This document shows, one piece after another, positions 15,097 through 23,778 of a stretch of DNA of 35,478 bases. Numbering within the stretch: position 1 is the stretch's first letter; the number at the start of each line of letters is the position of its first letter. The translations under genes were made by a program, and so were the position numbers. The notes beneath the pieces were generated by a model. It did no database searches. It saw nothing but the letters and a program-made list of their open reading frames with translations, and had not been told where the DNA came from. Source of the stretch: Pseudomonas oleovorans subsp. oleovorans (GTDB lineage: Bacteria; Pseudomonadota; Gammaproteobacteria; Pseudomonadales; Pseudomonadaceae); the NCBI RefSeq assembly GCF_002197815.1, contig NZ_NIUB01000045.1:1-35478 (forward strand), in the 5' to 3' direction.

Positions 15097-16620
15097 TCAG
15101 CGCTCGCGCCTGGAAAAGCTGCCCAGCGCGCGCTCGATGCACAGCATGGTCTTGCCGAACGCCTGCAGGCAGACGTCATTGAGTGGTTGGCCGCCCTGGT
15201 CGGCCACGACCAGCATCACTACCCGACCGTTATTGGCCACAGAGCGCAGCAGCAGATGCTCGCTGGGAAACATGGCCTTGAGGTTGCCTGGCAGCAGTGC
15301 CGAAAACTGCGCCACGTTGCTGGGCGTCAGGCGCAGTTGTCCTGGCGCGCTGAGCAGGCGTTTCAACACCTGACTTTGTGCCGGGTCGAGGCTGAGGGTG
15401 GCCGCGCTGGCATTGAGCCCCGCCTGTTGTTGGGTTTGCAGGCGGGTGTGTTGGCGATCGGCAAGAAGCAGCAGTACGCGCTTCAGGCCGCAGGCCTGCA
15501 AGGCGTCGCGGGCGCAGGCAGTCAGCTGCGGCACGTTGGCAAAGGTGCTGGGGTCGGCGAGCAGGCGTGCACAGTGCTGACGCCAGGCGGCAAGGTCATC
15601 GCGCTTGGGTGGTGCTGCGGCGCTGACGGCTGGCTTCAGGCGCTGGGCGTCCCATGGCCAGATCAGTGCCTGGGCCGGGTGCCACAGCGCGGGATCGTGA
15701 ATCAGGCGTGCGCTGCTCACGGCGTGCTGGTGCACTTCCTGTTGCAGCTCATTCAGAGGGATCTGCAGGTAAAGTCCGGTAAGGCGCTGCCAGCGCAGGC
15801 TGTGCGCGGTATCCCAGGCGTGGTGAGCGGATACTGCCAAACCGTTGGCCAGCAGCACGCAGTTGCTCGGATGGGTGAGCCAGTGGCGCAGGGGGATGTC
15901 GGCGTCGAGCATCTGCTGTTGATGCGGGGGATGCTCGTTGTCGCGAGCGATGTGCAGCGCCCGGACCAGTTGGCGACGATCACGCTCGAGCAGGCGGTAG
16001 CCGCGCACGATCCATTCTGGAAGTCGCCAGCGCTCGGCCAGTTTGACGCACAGCTGGATCAAGGTGACGCCGAGCAGCTCTTTCTCGACTGCAGCGGGCC
16101 GTTCGCCCTTGAGCAGCACGCGTTGCTCCCAGGCCTCGAACAGCTGCGGATGGGCGCACAGCAATGGCCAGATGGGTGAAAGAAACAGCAGGCTGCAGCC
16201 GTGCAGTTCATTCCACAGGCGCGCCAGGCGAGCACCGAACAGGCCACGAGCCTGTTGGCTGGCATGCTGACTGATCAGCAAAATCTGCTTGAATGCTAGA
16301 GGGATGTCACTTTCTGGCAGGGCAGGCGCCTGGCTGAGCAGGGCTTCGCAGCGGCTCAGGCCCAGGCGCGACAGCGCAGTTTCGACGCTCTCGGCTGGAT
16401 CGCTGAGGCTGTTGCTCGATTGGTTTGCCTCGCGCAGTACCTGCAGGGCGAAAGAGGGGCTGGACTCTATCGCCTCGGCAATTTCGCGCCAGGTTCGGCG
16501 ACTGTCTCCCAGGATGCGACGCAGGCGCAAATGCTGCTGCTGCTCGATAGGCAGTGGCAACTTGCCCAGATGTTGTACCCAGGCGTCCAGAGTGCGTGGC
16601 AGAGACTTTGACGTCGGCAT
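15097..16620 (-). CDS. HDOD-domain protein
   Basis: 507 residues from ATG 16620 (MPTSKSLPRTLDAWVQHLGK). The N-terminal portion (about 10-240) resembles HDOD domains: helices with LPLPIEQQQHLRLRRIL, then SPSFALQVLREANQSS and VETALSRLGLSRCEALL. HDOD proteins are HD-fold domains without the metal-binding HD pair, often in signalling and motility networks. The last 140 residues form a separate, possibly GAF-like region (VLLLLADRQHTRLQ…). No enzyme motif is visible. It is divergent from motA and is the first gene of the minus-strand run leading to rhdA-psd-PilZ-like-fimX; the position fits PAO1 PA4955. The ribosome-binding site is weak, so the start is moderately sure. Confidence 0.82.
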   Translation of the reverse strand: MPTSKSLPRTLDAWVQHLGKLPLPIEQQQHLRLRRILGDSRRTWREIAEAIESSPSFALQVLREANQSSNSLSDPAESVETALSRLGLSRCEALLSQAPALPESDIPLAFKQILLISQHASQQARGLFGARLARLWNELHGCSLLFLSPIWPLLCAHPQLFEAWEQRVLLKGERPAAVEKELLGVTLIQLCVKLAERWRLPEWIVRGYRLLERDRRQLVRALHIARDNEHPPHQQQMLDADIPLRHWLTHPSNCVLLANGLAVSAHHAWDTAHSLRWQRLTGLYLQIPLNELQQEVHQHAVSSARLIHDPALWHPAQALIWPWDAQRLKPAVSAAAPPKRDDLAAWRQHCARLLADPSTFANVPQLTACARDALQACGLKRVLLLLADRQHTRLQTQQQAGLNASAATLSLDPAQSQVLKRLLSAPGQLRLTPSNVAQFSALLPGNLKAMFPSEHLLLRSVANNGRVVMLVVADQGGQPLNDVCLQAFGKTMLCIERALGSFSRRER

Positions 16621-16739
16621 ATTGGCTCGAGTCGAACTGGCTTTTGACCATAACTGGCTATAGTCTGGCGTATAAGCTCCGATAATTAGAAGGGTTGTTT
16701 TTAATAACCCGTCCACTAGGCTCTACAAGCGTTTATTCC

Positions 16740-17591
16740 ATGGTAAAAATCTTAGGCATCATTGTCGTCTTTGGCTGTGTGCTCGGCGGGTTCATACTCT
16801 CGGGCGGGAAGTTCATGGCATTGGTCCACCCCTTCGAGGTTCTGATTATTGGCGGCGCGGCGCTGGGTGCATTCCTCCAGGCCAACCCCGGCAGCATGTT
16901 CATGCAGGTTTTCAAGAAATCGCTGAGCATGTTTGGCAGTCGCTTTACCCACGCTTATTACCTCGAAGTGCTCAAACTGCTGTACGAGATCCTCAACAAG
17001 AGTCGCCGCGAGGGCATGATGGCCATCGAGGCAGACGTCGAAGATCCCAATGCCAGTCCGATCTTCAGCAAGTATCCCGGTGTGCTCAAGGATGCGCGGA
17101 TGACTGCATTCATCTGCGATTACCTGCGCATCATGTCTTCCGGCAACATGGCGCCGCACGAACTCGAAGGCCTGTTCGACATGGAGCTGGCCAGTCTCAA
17201 GGAGGAAGTGGAGCACCCGGCGCACGCCGTGGCCAAGGTCGCCGACGGCATGCCGGCCATGGGTATCGTCGCGGCCGTGCTGGGCATCGTGATCACCATG
17301 TCGATCCTGGCAGAGGCGGACAACGCGCAGATCGGTGAGAAGGTGGGTACTGCTCTGGTCGGTACCTTCCTCGGCATTCTCGCGTCCTACGGTTTCTTTG
17401 GCCCACTGTCGAACGCCCTTGAGCATGATGCCAAGGAAGAGCTGAATCTCTACGAAGCGATCAAGGCGACCCTGGTTGCATCGGCGTCCGGCATGCCGCC
17501 GACCCTGGCCGTGGAGTTCGGGCGCAAGGTGTTGTATCCGGCGCATCGTCCGAGCTTCAGCGAGCTCGAACAGGCCATGCGCGGCAGCTAA
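16740..17591 (+). CDS. motA: flagellar stator protein MotA
   Basis: A 283-residue inner-membrane stator subunit with four transmembrane helices. It forms the proton channel with MotB and pushes on FliG to turn the flagellum. The cytoplasmic loop has SRREGMMAIEADVE, holding the conserved charged Arg and Glu that contact FliG, and the late helices carry the conserved GTALVGTFLGILASYGFFGP. The start is ATG 16740 (MVKILGIIVVF). The Shine-Dalgarno sequence is poor, and an upstream in-frame ATG at 16695 would add 15 residues. It is followed 3 nt later by motB. This is the MotAB pair of the PA4954/PA4953 type, one of the two stators usual in pseudomonads. Confidence 0.95.
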   Translation: MVKILGIIVVFGCVLGGFILSGGKFMALVHPFEVLIIGGAALGAFLQANPGSMFMQVFKKSLSMFGSRFTHAYYLEVLKLLYEILNKSRREGMMAIEADVEDPNASPIFSKYPGVLKDARMTAFICDYLRIMSSGNMAPHELEGLFDMELASLKEEVEHPAHAVAKVADGMPAMGIVAAVLGIVITMSILAEADNAQIGEKVGTALVGTFLGILASYGFFGPLSNALEHDAKEELNLYEAIKATLVASASGMPPTLAVEFGRKVLYPAHRPSFSELEQAMRGS

Positions 17592-17594
17592 GCC

Positions 17595-18590
17595 ATGGAA
17601 AATAACCAACCTATCATCGTCAAGCGAGTCAAGAAGACCGCTGGCGGACACCATGGCGGTGCCTGGAAGATCGCTTTTGCCGACTTCGCAACCGCCATGA
17701 TGGCGTTCTTCCTGGTCATGTGGCTGATGACATCGGCCACTCCGGAACAGAAGAAAGCCATTTCCGGCTATTTCCAGGACCCGATCGGTTTCACCGAGAG
17801 TGCCAGTCCATACGCCATCGACCTGGGCGGCACGCCTACGCCAGCGCCCGAGCGCACCCTTAATCCTGACATCTCCGAGACGCCGGAGAGTCAACCGGAT
17901 GAGTCCGGCGTCAGCACCGATCAGATCGAAACCCTGGCTGAAAAGATGGAGCAGGAGCGTCTGGAACTGCTGTTGCAGGAGCTGCAGAACAAGGTCGAAG
18001 AGAATCCCGAGCTGCAGCGTTTCAAGGACCAGATACTGTTCGAAATCACCCAGGATGGCCTGCGCATCCAGATCATGGACGCCGAGAATCGACCGATGTT
18101 CGCCCTCGGCAGTGCCAACCTTCAGCCCTATTTCGAAGACATCCTGCTGGCCATGGCCGACACCATTCGCGCGGTGCCGAACAAGATCAGCATCAGCGGT
18201 CACACCGATGCCAAACCGTTCGTAGGGCGCGGCGATTTCGGCAACTGGGAGCTGTCATCCAACCGTGCCAACGCCGCGAGGCGCACATTGGTGGCGGGCG
18301 GGTACCCGGACGAGCAGGTGGCGCGGGTGGTCGGCTATGCCTCGTCGGCGCTGTTCGATCGTGAGGATCCGTTCAACCCGGTCAATCGGCGCATCGATAT
18401 CGTCGTGCTGACCAAGAAGGCGCAGCGCGCCATCGAGGGCGAACAAGGCGTCGAGGAAGGCACTGCGCCCGCGCCAGGCGAGGCTCCGGCGGACGCGGCG
18501 AGTGAACCGCTAGCGCCAGAGCAACTGCAGCAGCGCCTGAATATCTTCGAAGAAGGCGCCTTGCAGTTCGATCAACTGAATAATCAGTAA
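17595..18590 (+). CDS. motB: flagellar stator protein MotB
   Basis: 331 residues. A single transmembrane helix near 27-48 starts with the proton-carrying Asp30 (FADFATAMMAFFLVMW). A periplasmic plug and linker follow, then an OmpA-type peptidoglycan-binding domain (about 160-285) with SISGHTDAKPF and ELSSNRANAARRTL. It anchors the MotA ring to the cell wall. The C-terminal tail (about 285-331) is acidic and Ala/Pro-rich. It follows motA by 3 bp. Its stop overlaps the convergent rsgA stop by 7 bp. Confidence 0.95.
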   Translation: MENNQPIIVKRVKKTAGGHHGGAWKIAFADFATAMMAFFLVMWLMTSATPEQKKAISGYFQDPIGFTESASPYAIDLGGTPTPAPERTLNPDISETPESQPDESGVSTDQIETLAEKMEQERLELLLQELQNKVEENPELQRFKDQILFEITQDGLRIQIMDAENRPMFALGSANLQPYFEDILLAMADTIRAVPNKISISGHTDAKPFVGRGDFGNWELSSNRANAARRTLVAGGYPDEQVARVVGYASSALFDREDPFNPVNRRIDIVVLTKKAQRAIEGEQGVEEGTAPAPGEAPADAASEPLAPEQLQQRLNIFEEGALQFDQLNNQ

Positions 18591-19615
18591 TCGTCTTCCG
18601 GTAGGCTGGCGATGATGTGTCGGTAGCTGGCCATGCGCTGTGGCTGCACGCGGCCGTCTTCCAGGGCCTGCAAAAGCGCACACCCGGGTTCGCGATCATG
18701 CTTGCAGTCACGGAAGCGGCAGCGCCCGAGTAGGTCGTGGAATTCGATGAAGCCCGCTTCCACGTCATCACGACTGACATGGCCGAGGCCGAATTCGCGA
18801 ATACCCGGGGAGTCGATCAAGTGGCCGCCACCGGGAAAGTGGAAAAGCCGTGCGGTGGTGGTGGTGTGCGTGCCCTTGCCAGTCAGCTCAGACAGCGCGC
18901 CGACACGCGTATCGACGCCGGGCAGCAGGCTGTTGACCAAGGATGACTTGCCCACGCCAGATTGGCCGACGAATACGCTGACGTTTCCGTTCAGGCGATG
19001 TTTCAGCTGCTCCATGCCATCGCCCTGATGGGCCGAGACTTCCAGCAGTGGGTACTCGAGCTCACGATAGACCTTGAGCAGCGCGTCCAGCGCTACCTGG
19101 TTCTGCTCATCGATCAGGTCGGCCTTGTTCAGCAGCAGTAGCGGGCGAATGCCCGCGTGCTCGGCGGCAACCAGATAACGGTCGATCAGGTTGGCGTGCG
19201 GCTCGGGTAGCGGCGCGAAGACGATGACGATCTGGTCGACGTTGGCCGCCACCGGCTTGAGTTGGCCGCGCATGTCGGGGCGGCACAGTTCGCTGTTTCT
19301 CGGCAGTTGCGCGACGATGACGCCGTCACCCTGATTGCCGGGGCGCCAGACCACCTGATCACCGGTGACCAGTGCCGGCAGGTTGGCGCGCAGGTGGCAG
19401 CGAAACACCTGGCCGGCCAGCTCGCCCTGCAAACCTTCGATTTCCACCTGTACGCCGAAGTGGGCGATTACCAGGCCGGTCTGTTCCGGGCCGAGGTCAC
19501 CGCCTTCCAGTGTTTCCATTGCTCGCGATTCACGCTTGGCGGCGCGGGCGGCGCGCTCGCCTTGAATCTTTTCGATCCGCCAGTTCTGGCGGCGGTTGAG
19601 TTGGCGTTTGGCCAT
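18584..19615 (-). CDS. rsgA: ribosome small-subunit GTPase RsgA
   Basis: A 343-residue circularly permuted GTPase that helps late 30S subunit maturation. Order: OB fold (about 45-115), G4 NKAD (163-166), G1 GQSGVGKS (217-224), G3 DSPG near 268, then the C-terminal zinc knuckle with Cys299, Cys304, His306 and Cys312. All expected motifs are intact. It is divergent from the methyltransferase gene and convergent, with a 7-bp overlap, with motB. Confidence 0.96.
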   Translation of the reverse strand: MAKRQLNRRQNWRIEKIQGERAARAAKRESRAMETLEGGDLGPEQTGLVIAHFGVQVEIEGLQGELAGQVFRCHLRANLPALVTGDQVVWRPGNQGDGVIVAQLPRNSELCRPDMRGQLKPVAANVDQIVIVFAPLPEPHANLIDRYLVAAEHAGIRPLLLLNKADLIDEQNQVALDALLKVYRELEYPLLEVSAHQGDGMEQLKHRLNGNVSVFVGQSGVGKSSLVNSLLPGVDTRVGALSELTGKGTHTTTTARLFHFPGGGHLIDSPGIREFGLGHVSRDDVEAGFIEFHDLLGRCRFRDCKHDREPGCALLQALEDGRVQPQRMASYRHIIASLPEDDY

Positions 19616-19702
19616 GGAGCATCCGGGTAGTGGAGTGTTGATCGCGGCGAGTTTAGCATGAGCGCTCGGCGGCCATTCGGCTGTCAGGAACAGAGGTCGG
19701 GA

Positions 19703-20497
19703 ATGACGGCAGGCGAGGAACGAACGGTGCTGCGGCTACCGTTATTGCGCGCTCTTTTAGCGCAGGGTCTGGCCTTGGCGCTGGTGGTGGTGCTGGTCTA
19801 TCTGCTGGCGTTGCTGCCCTGGCGCATGTCGTTGTTTTCGGTGGCGCTGCTGCAAGGTGTTGTGGCCGCCGGGATCGGCTGGCGCTTGGGCCTGTCACGC
19901 TGGTGGTTGTGGATCAATCTGGCGTTTCTGCCCGCGCTGCTGGTGATGCAGCGCGCCGATTTACCGGCCTGGTTGTTCCTGCTGGGCTTCGTCCTGCTGC
20001 TACTGGTCAACTGGAACAGTCTGCGCGAACAGGTGCCGCTCTACCTGAGTGGGCGCAAGGCGCAGCAACGCCTGCAGCAGTGCTTGAGCGAGCGTGAGCC
20101 GCCGCTGCGCTTCGTCGACCTGGGCTGTGGTACTGCTGGTACGGTGCTGCAGCTGGCCAGACGGTTTCCGCGCGGGCAGTTCGTTGGTGTCGAGACGGCG
20201 CCGCTGCTCTTCGTTTTCGCCTGGCTACGCTGCCTGCTACAGGAGAACTGCAGCATTCGTTATCGGAGTCTGTGGCAGGTCGAGCTCGGCGACTTCGATG
20301 TCGTCTACTGCTTTCTCTCGCCGGTGCCGATGGCGCGCCTGTGGAACAAGGCGCAAGTCGAGATGCACGCCAATAGCTGGCTGATCAGCAACACCTTCGA
20401 GATTCCGGGCGTGCCGGCTGATCGCGAGTTCGAGATCAACGAAGGACGGCAAACGTCCCTGTTTCTCTGGCACATGAAGGGCGCTGAGATCCGCTAG
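19703..20497 (+). CDS. membrane-anchored class I SAM methyltransferase
   Basis: 264 residues from ATG 19703 (GAGGTCGGGA upstream). The N-terminal third has about four hydrophobic helices (15-40, 43-61, 66-82, 87-103). A soluble Rossmann methyltransferase domain follows, with SAM motif I VDLGCGTAG (138-146) and an acidic post-II loop (FVGVETAP). A later FDVVYCFLSPVP segment corresponds to motif IV. The substrate is unknown; a membrane-associated substrate such as a lipid or quinone is a guess. It lies between rsgA and orn, which I remember as neighbours in PAO1 (PA4952/PA4951), so it may be a lineage-specific insertion. Its base composition looks like that of its neighbours. Confidence 0.85.
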   Translation: MTAGEERTVLRLPLLRALLAQGLALALVVVLVYLLALLPWRMSLFSVALLQGVVAAGIGWRLGLSRWWLWINLAFLPALLVMQRADLPAWLFLLGFVLLLLVNWNSLREQVPLYLSGRKAQQRLQQCLSEREPPLRFVDLGCGTAGTVLQLARRFPRGQFVGVETAPLLFVFAWLRCLLQENCSIRYRSLWQVELGDFDVVYCFLSPVPMARLWNKAQVEMHANSWLISNTFEIPGVPADREFEINEGRQTSLFLWHMKGAEIR

Positions 20498-20526
20498 ACT
20501 TGGCGCCTGAGCCAAGGAGCCTAACC

Positions 20527-21069
20527 ATGCAAAACCCCAACAACCTGATCTGGATCGACCTGGAGATGACTGGCCTGGAGCCGGAGCGTGACGTGATCAT
20601 CGAGATGGCCACCATCGTCACCGACAGCGAGCTGAACGTGTTGGCCGAAGGCCCGGTGATCGCCGTTCACCAGAGCGACGAGGCTCTGGCCGGCATGGAC
20701 GAATGGAACACCCGCACCCATGGCCAGAGCGGCCTGACCCAGCGCGTGCGTGAAAGCAAGATCGACACGGCGGCGGCCGAAGCACAGACCATCGCCTTCC
20801 TCGAACAGTGGGTGCCCAAGGGCCAGTCGCCGATCTGCGGCAACAGCATCGGCCAGGATCGCCGCTTTCTCTACAAGTACATGCCGGCCCTGGAAGCCTA
20901 CTTCCACTACCGTTACCTGGACGTCTCGACCCTGAAGATCCTCGCCGGCCTGTGGGCGCCGCAGGTCAGGGACAGCTTCCAGAAAACCGCCACCCACCAG
21001 GCGCTGGACGATATCCGTGAGTCCATTGCCGAGTTGCGCCACTACCGTGAGCATTTCCTCAAGGTGTAA
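20527..21069 (+). CDS. orn: oligoribonuclease
   Basis: A 180-residue DEDDh 3'-5' exoribonuclease, normal length. The first acidic pair is Asp11 and Glu13 (IWIDLEMTGL). The later Asp lies in YLDVSTLK, and the last His/Asp are in HQALDDIRES. It degrades dinucleotides, the end products of RNA decay. In pseudomonads it also degrades pGpG, which links it to c-di-GMP turnover. The start is ATG 20527 with AAGGAG at 20513-20518. A small hairpin, TTGGC (20499-20503) with GCCAA (20510-20514), overlaps the first two bases of that site. Position equals PAO1 PA4951. Confidence 0.97.
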   Translation: MQNPNNLIWIDLEMTGLEPERDVIIEMATIVTDSELNVLAEGPVIAVHQSDEALAGMDEWNTRTHGQSGLTQRVRESKIDTAAAEAQTIAFLEQWVPKGQSPICGNSIGQDRRFLYKYMPALEAYFHYRYLDVSTLKILAGLWAPQVRDSFQKTATHQALDDIRESIAELRHYREHFLKV

Positions 21070-21097
21070 ATCAGCCACCCCGGCGCGTCGCGCGTGC

Positions 21098-21157
21098 GTA
21101 GCCCAGATGTAATCCGGGCAAACGGGCGGCGCCACTCCCGGATTTCGTCCAGGCTAC
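21098..21157. repeat. inverted REP pair at the end of queG
   Basis: GTAGCCCAGATGTAATCCGGG (21098-21118) faces CCCGGATTTCGTCCAGGCTAC (21137-21157) across 18 nt. The pair lies between convergent orn and queG. The queG stop codon (TAG on the minus strand, 21154-21156) is part of the right REP. A roughly 60-nt stem would form in either transcript and may terminate or protect both. Confidence 0.8.
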
Positions 21158-22218
21158 AAGGCGCCGTGCCGCTCCAGGGCCCACGCCACATGCTCGCGCA
21201 CTAGCGCTGAAGGGTGTTCGCGGCGCGCCTGCAGAGCCTGTAGTACCGGGATGGTGGAGGGCGCATTGCCCAGGCCGACCGCCAGGTTACGCAGCCAGCG
21301 CTCGTAGCCGGCACGGCGTAGCGGCGAGCCTTCGGTGCGACTGAGAAACTCCTCTTCCGTCCACATGAACAGCTCGGCCAGGCCGCTGTTGTCCAGGCCG
21401 TGGCGCGGCTGGAAGTCGCCCTGTTCGGTGGGGCGAGCGAAGCGATTCCAGGGGCAGACGATCTGACAGTCGTCGCAGCCGAACACCCGGTTGCCGATGG
21501 GCGCACGCAGCTCTTCGGGGATCGAGCCTTTCAGCTCGATGGTCAGGTAGGAAATGCAGCGCCGGGCATCCAGTACGTAGGGCCCGGCGAAGGCCGCAGT
21601 GGGGCAGATATCCATGCACGCGCTGCAGCGCCCGCAATGCTCGCTGGAGTGTGGGGCATCCACCGGCAGTGGCAGGTCGACGAACAGTTCGCCGAGAAAG
21701 AAATAGCTGCCGGCCTTGCGGTTGAGCACCAGGGTGTTCTTGCCGATCCAGCCGAGACCGGCTTTTTCGGCGATGGCCTTTTCCAGCACCGGGGCGCTGT
21801 CGACGAAGGCGCGGTAGCCGAACGGACCGATCTGCTGCTGGATGCGTTCGGCCAGTTGTTGCAGGCGCTTGCGGATCAGTTTGTGGTAGTCGCGGCCCAG
21901 GGCGTAGCGCGACACGTAGGCTTGTTCCGGCTCGTTGAGGCGCTGGGCCATCTGCGTGTCGCCGGGCAGGTAGTCCATGCGCAGCGACACCACGCGCAGG
22001 GTGCCAGGTACCAGTTCGTCCGGGTGTGAGCGCTTGCTGCCGTGGGCGGCCATGTAGTCCATCTCGCCCTGATAGCCGGCTGCCAGCCAGCGTTGCAGGT
22101 GCGCCTCGTGTTCGCCCAACTCGACATCGGTGATGCCGACTTGCTGAAAGCCCAGCTCACGCCCCCAGTCCTTGATGGACAGGGCCAGAGCATTGAGGTC
22201 GAGGGTTTGATCGGACAT
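21154..22218 (-). CDS. queG: epoxyqueuosine reductase
   Basis: A 354-residue cobalamin- and iron-sulfur-dependent enzyme that reduces epoxyqueuosine to queuosine in tRNA. Two ferredoxin-like clusters are visible: CGRCSACMDICPTAAF and CDDCQIVCPWN. The N-terminal region has LGFQQVGITDVELGEHE, and a HEAT-like tail closes the protein. I start at ATG 22218 (MSDQTLDLNALALS); an ATG at 22284 would overlap the divergent nnr start. No clear Shine-Dalgarno sequence is seen. The TAG stop lies inside a REP. Position equals PAO1 PA4950. Confidence 0.94.
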   Translation of the reverse strand: MSDQTLDLNALALSIKDWGRELGFQQVGITDVELGEHEAHLQRWLAAGYQGEMDYMAAHGSKRSHPDELVPGTLRVVSLRMDYLPGDTQMAQRLNEPEQAYVSRYALGRDYHKLIRKRLQQLAERIQQQIGPFGYRAFVDSAPVLEKAIAEKAGLGWIGKNTLVLNRKAGSYFFLGELFVDLPLPVDAPHSSEHCGRCSACMDICPTAAFAGPYVLDARRCISYLTIELKGSIPEELRAPIGNRVFGCDDCQIVCPWNRFARPTEQGDFQPRHGLDNSGLAELFMWTEEEFLSRTEGSPLRRAGYERWLRNLAVGLGNAPSTIPVLQALQARREHPSALVREHVAWALERHGAL

Positions 22219-22243
22219 GGGCGGGCGCAGGCGATGGACGTAG

Positions 22244-22272
22244 GTATAATTCTGCCAGACATCCGTGGTGAG
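22244..22272. promoter_or_regulatory. divergent queG/nnr promoter region
   Basis: On the minus strand, CTCACC (22267-22272) and TTATAC (22244-22249) are 17 bp apart and could form a queG promoter. The same -10 region reads TATAAT (22245-22250) on the plus strand, ahead of nnr, but I see no good -35 for it. The 60-bp gap between the two start codons must serve at least queG. Confidence 0.4.
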
Positions 22273-22278
22273 CGAGCC

Positions 22279-23778
22279 ATGCATCTACTACCAGCCTCTT
22301 TACCGTTGAGCCTGCACAGTGCCGAACAGGTGCGTGCGCTGGATGCGCAGTTGATCGCCGCCGGCACGCCCGGTTTCGAGTTGATGCAACGCGCCGCCCA
22401 CGCGGCCTGGCGCGCCTTGCGCAGACGCTGGCCGGATGCCGGCGAAATCACCGTGCTGGCCGGGCGTGGTAACAATGCCGGTGACGGCTACCTGATTGCG
22501 GCTCTGGCTCAGCGTACCGGTTGGCGCGTGCGCGTGCTGGCGGTGGGTGATCCTGCTGCTCTGAGTGGCGATGCTGAGCAGGCCTGCGCCGAGGCGCGAA
22601 GGGCGGGCGTGGAGGTGCTGCCCTGGAGCGAATGCGCGCCACTGGCTGGCATCGTGGTCGATGCTTTGCTCGGCACGGGGCTGGCTGGTGCGGTGCGTGA
22701 GCCTTATGCCCAGGCGATGCGCATGCTCAACCAGAGTGGCTTGCCGGTGCTGGCGGTGGATATTCCTTCTGGTTTGCACGCCGATAGCGGCGCGCGCCTG
22801 GGGGTGGCGGTGCGCGCCGACCTGACGGTGACCTTTATCGCGCTCAAGCTCGGCCTGTTCACGGGTGTCGGCCCGCAGTTGTGCGGCGAGTTGCAGTTCG
22901 ACGATCTACAGGGTGACGCTGAGCTATTGGCTCGGGCGCCCAGCGTGGCGCAGCGTCTCGATCCAGCTAACCTGCCGCGTCTGGCCGCCCGCTCGCCAGT
23001 GGCACACAAGGGTCAGTTCGGTCACCTGCTGGTAGTTGGGGGTGACCTGGGAATGGGCGGCGCTGCGTTGCTGTGCGCTGATAGCGCGCTGCGTGCCGGT
23101 GCCGGGTTGGTGTCGTTGGCCACGCGCGCTGAACATGTTGCTGCCGCCCTGGTACGCCGGCCAGAAATCATGTGTGCCGCGGTAGCCTCGGCCAATCAGT
23201 TGCTGAGACTGGTCGAGCGCGCCGATGTCTGCGTGGTAGGGCCTGGCCTGGGTCAGGGGGCCTGGAGCCGCAGTTTGCTGTCTGGCGTGGCGGGTAGCGA
23301 TCAGCCGCAGGTATGGGATGCCGATGCGTTGAATCTGCTTGCGGCTGGGCAGGTCAGTGCGCCGCGTCATGGCGTGTTGACGCCGCATCCGGGTGAAGCG
23401 GCGCGTTTGCTGGGTATCGAAACGGCGGTGCTGCAGACGGATCGACCCGCAGCGGCGCGAGCACTGGCGCAGCGTTTGGGTCTGGTAGTAGTGCTCAAGG
23501 GCGCCGGTAGTCTGGTCGCCGCGCCGGATGGACGTCTGGCGCTGTGTGATCGCGGCCATCCAGCGATGGCAGTAGCCGGCTTGGGTGATGTTCTGGCTGG
23601 ATTGATTGGTGCGCTGCTGGCGCAGGGCATGGCGGCGTATGATGCGGCCTGCCTGGCGGTATGGCTGCATGCACGTGCCGGTGAGGTGCTGGCTGCGCAG
23701 GGGCGCGGGCTGGCTGCCGGTGATCTGCCCTGTACCATTCGTCAGTTATTGGAGGAGGTGTGTCCTTGTACGAAGTGA
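22279..23778 (+). CDS. nnr: bifunctional NAD(P)HX epimerase / dehydratase
   Basis: A 499-residue metabolite-repair enzyme. The N-terminal YjeF_N epimerase domain (about 1-215) has AGRGNNAGDGYLIA and VDIPSGLHADSG. It interconverts R- and S-NAD(P)HX. The C-terminal YjeF_C domain (about 220-499) has HKGQFGHLLVVGGDLGMGGA, VLTPHPGEAARLL, VLKGAGSLVAAPDG and AVAGLGDVLAGLIGALLAQG, and is the ADP-dependent dehydratase that restores NAD(P)H. The start is ATG 22279 (MHLLPASLPLSL). It overlaps tsaE by 19 nt, a conserved nnr-tsaE-amiB order in gammaproteobacteria. Confidence 0.95.
   Translation: MHLLPASLPLSLHSAEQVRALDAQLIAAGTPGFELMQRAAHAAWRALRRRWPDAGEITVLAGRGNNAGDGYLIAALAQRTGWRVRVLAVGDPAALSGDAEQACAEARRAGVEVLPWSECAPLAGIVVDALLGTGLAGAVREPYAQAMRMLNQSGLPVLAVDIPSGLHADSGARLGVAVRADLTVTFIALKLGLFTGVGPQLCGELQFDDLQGDAELLARAPSVAQRLDPANLPRLAARSPVAHKGQFGHLLVVGGDLGMGGAALLCADSALRAGAGLVSLATRAEHVAAALVRRPEIMCAAVASANQLLRLVERADVCVVGPGLGQGAWSRSLLSGVAGSDQPQVWDADALNLLAAGQVSAPRHGVLTPHPGEAARLLGIETAVLQTDRPAAARALAQRLGLVVVLKGAGSLVAAPDGRLALCDRGHPAMAVAGLGDVLAGLIGALLAQGMAAYDAACLAVWLHARAGEVLAAQGRGLAAGDLPCTIRQLLEEVCPCTK

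Noticed and set aside
16645..16676. A motA promoter TTGACC ... TATAAG
   Set aside because: The spacer is 21 bp, too long; other combinations in 16630-16700 are no better.
16752..18203. A 483-codon open frame opposite motA and motB
   Set aside because: Shadow of the two stator genes; His/Asp-rich low-information protein.
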